A DNA stretch of 64,000 nucleotides from contig JBBBDQ010001684.1 of the NCBI GenBank assembly GCA_037127315.1, positions 3,980,501 to 4,044,500 on the forward strand. Reading direction: 5' to 3'. Numbering within the stretch: position 1 is the first letter of the stretch; each line of letters begins with the position of its first letter. This DNA comes from Ascarosepion bandense. Its lineage: Eukaryota; Mollusca; Cephalopoda; Sepiida; Sepiidae. Below are positions 62,704-64,000 of this stretch, piece by piece. A program made the translations under genes and the position numbers. The notes beneath the pieces are model-generated. The model searched no databases. It worked only from the letters and a program-made list of their open reading frames with translations, and was not told where the DNA came from.

Positions 62704-63591
62704 CAAGGGTCATTCAATAAATAAGGTGAATTTTTTGGTATAGGGACTTCTACTACAGATAGTAGCTTACTTTTTTTTTTACAACATAGTCTCCCAGCAG
62801 TGTTGTAACACTTTTCCCATCTGTGCACAAGCTTCCGTATTCCCTCAGCATAAAATTCTTTGGACTGATGTCTCAGCCAATTACTCAAAACACTTTTGAC
62901 TTCATCGTCACTTTCAAACTTCATGCCTCTTGTGTATGCTTTCAAGAGACCAAACAGGAGAAAGTCTGAAGGGGCAAGGTCTAGGCTATAAGGGGGATGA
63001 GGGAGTAGTTCCCAGCCCAGCTCGTTGATGGTTTTCATCGTTTGCAACTTTGGCACCCACTGGCAGCTGACCTTCAAGTAGACAAGGTCATCATAGATAA
63101 TTTTGTGTGCTGTCCCAACAGATAGGCTCAAAGTCCTTGCAATGTCATCCACTGTCACCCTTCTGTCAGACAATGAGGTCATTGACTGATTTGATCACCT
63201 CATGAGACCTCACTTCTGTAGGCCTCCCAGGCCCGTCTTCATCCACAACACTGCTCTGTCTTTTTTTAAACAATTTAGCCCACTTGTAGACATTTTTTAG
63301 CTGAAACATGTGGCACCATACACAATTGACATTCTCCTATGAATTTCAACTGGTTTGCACCCTTAAGCAACCAAAAACTTGATAACTGGCCTCTGTTCAA
63401 TCCTGGAGCATGCTTCTTGGTTGACCATCTTTGTTAATCTCCAAAACTCTCAAAGTTTTTTTTCAATCTGCAAAAACAATTAAATCCCTTTGAAAAAGAA
63501 GTAAAGGAAAAAAAATTTTAAAAAGTAAGCTTCTATCTGTATTAGAAATTCTTATACCGAAAAATACACCTTATTTCTTGAATGACCCTCG
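62704..63591 (-). mobile_element. mariner with intact ends and deleted catalytic core (888 bp)
   Basis: Terminal inverted repeats: left CAAGGGTCATTCAATAAATA, right (reversed) CGAGGGTCATTCAAGAAATA, both continuing AGGTG-ATTTTT-GGTATA. TA duplications lie at 62702-62703 and 63592-63593. On the minus strand: FLVA-GCKPVEIHRRMS, VYKWAKLFKKRQSSVVDEDG, GRPTEV, VTVDDIARTLSLSVGTAHKI (second helix-turn-helix), WVPKLQT (linker), then directly ELLPHPPYSLDLAPSDFLLF. The part between WVP-L and the final PHPPYSPDLAPSD, which holds the first two catalytic D residues, is gone (about 400 bp short of a usual 1.3-kb mariner). Confidence 0.9.
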
Positions 63592-63593
63592 TA

Positions 63594-63739
63594 AAAGAGG
63601 AAGAATAAATAGAAGAGGAATGCAAGACAGACTGGTACCTTCTTCAAATTAATGCAGGTGTTTTTTCAGTCTATAGTGTTTCTATTTCCAATGGAAACTT
63701 TCACTGAATAGTAACTATTTAGAGAAAGCTATGCATTCT
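63594..63739. other. Unassigned sequence
   Basis: Nothing recognised. Confidence 0.35.
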
Positions 63740-63978
63740 TAAAGCTAACCAGAGTATTAAGAGACAGAAAGATGTGAAAAACAAAAAAAAAATGTATTGA
63801 ACTGTTATGAGATATCTCTCCTTTTCTATGGCAGTGAATGCTGGACAATTTCCTCAAAGATGAAAAAGAGACAATAAAATTGTTCTACAGAAAGATGCTG
63901 AGGATACCATGAACTGAATATGTGAACAATGACAAAGTTTTGGAGAAAATGAAAACAAAAAAGAAACTTATACTTAAC
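63740..63978 (+). pseudogene. RTE-like LINE remnant
   Basis: The plus strand gives ISPFLWQ-MLDNF and, in another frame, FYGSECWTISSKMKK, then FYRKMLRIP-TEYVNNDKVL. This parallels LYYGSECWTISSKMKEKLE and MLRTSWIEHDDEVL at 44480-45190. It is cut by a SINE at 63979. Confidence 0.65.
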
Positions 63979-64000
63979 GGTCGAATTCCTTGCATTCACT
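63979..64000 (+). repeat. SINE family A, start only (runs off window)
   Basis: GGTCGAATTCCTTGCATTCACT matches the B-box and following body of family A (36490-36513). The A-box region is missing on the left and the rest lies outside the window. Confidence 0.6.

Overview
This window looks like repeat-packed, gene-poor DNA from a large AT-rich animal genome. I infer a mollusc, most likely a cephalopod of the octopus type. The reasons are the mix of tRNA-derived SINEs, Penelope-like elements (PLEs), RTE and Jockey/CR1-like LINEs, mariner/Tc1 DNA transposons and very many (TA)n arrays. This identification is inference. I see no intact host gene. The only hint of host coding sequence is a possible exon at 28305-28521, which carries an in-frame stop.

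Layout. 1-8.7 kb: mostly unassigned AT-rich DNA with two minus-strand copies of a modular SINE-like repeat, PLE long-terminal pieces and a 38-bp minisatellite. 8.7-16.4 kb: a PLE with a readable GIY-YIG endonuclease region, a second PLE lineage, a 720-bp Helitron-like element, a tandem pair of units carrying hammerhead ribozymes, and several large inverted repeats. 16-20.3 kb: SINEs and two inverted copies of the same Tc1-like/LINE chimera. 21.6-28.2 kb: head-to-head PLE copies, the best LINE (22640-24910), a mariner abutting its 5' end, a gag-like zinc knuckle and the largest SINE-like array. 28.3-36.7 kb: the exon-like block, a second tRNA SINE family, a mariner inserted cleanly into a PLE reading frame, a Tc1 fragment, a solo-LTR candidate, a 643-bp foldback and a second LINE. 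37-46.8 kb: LINE tails, MITEs, a 58-bp x 5 tandem array, RTE remnants and two more hammerhead units. 47-54 kb: a Helitron nested in a LINE, a LINE tail expanded into a five-unit tandem array, and a LINE nested in a SINE. 54-64 kb: microsatellites, an exact 103-bp duplication partner, SINEs, RTE fragments and a mariner with intact ends but a deleted core.

The strongest signals are: (i) type I hammerhead ribozymes with a two-base-pair stem III in ~300-bp repeat units (two well-paired copies, two decayed), resembling metazoan retrozymes; (ii) many looser hammerhead-like folds in PLE terminal repeats, some with altered cores; (iii) a modular SINE-like repeat whose 3' tail matches the 3' tail of the resident Jockey/CR1-like LINE, suggesting the LINE mobilises it; and (iv) three nested insertions whose empty sites can be read from the host element. 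Nearly every protein-coding element is broken by stops, frameshifts or truncation, so the window is best read as a layered fossil record.
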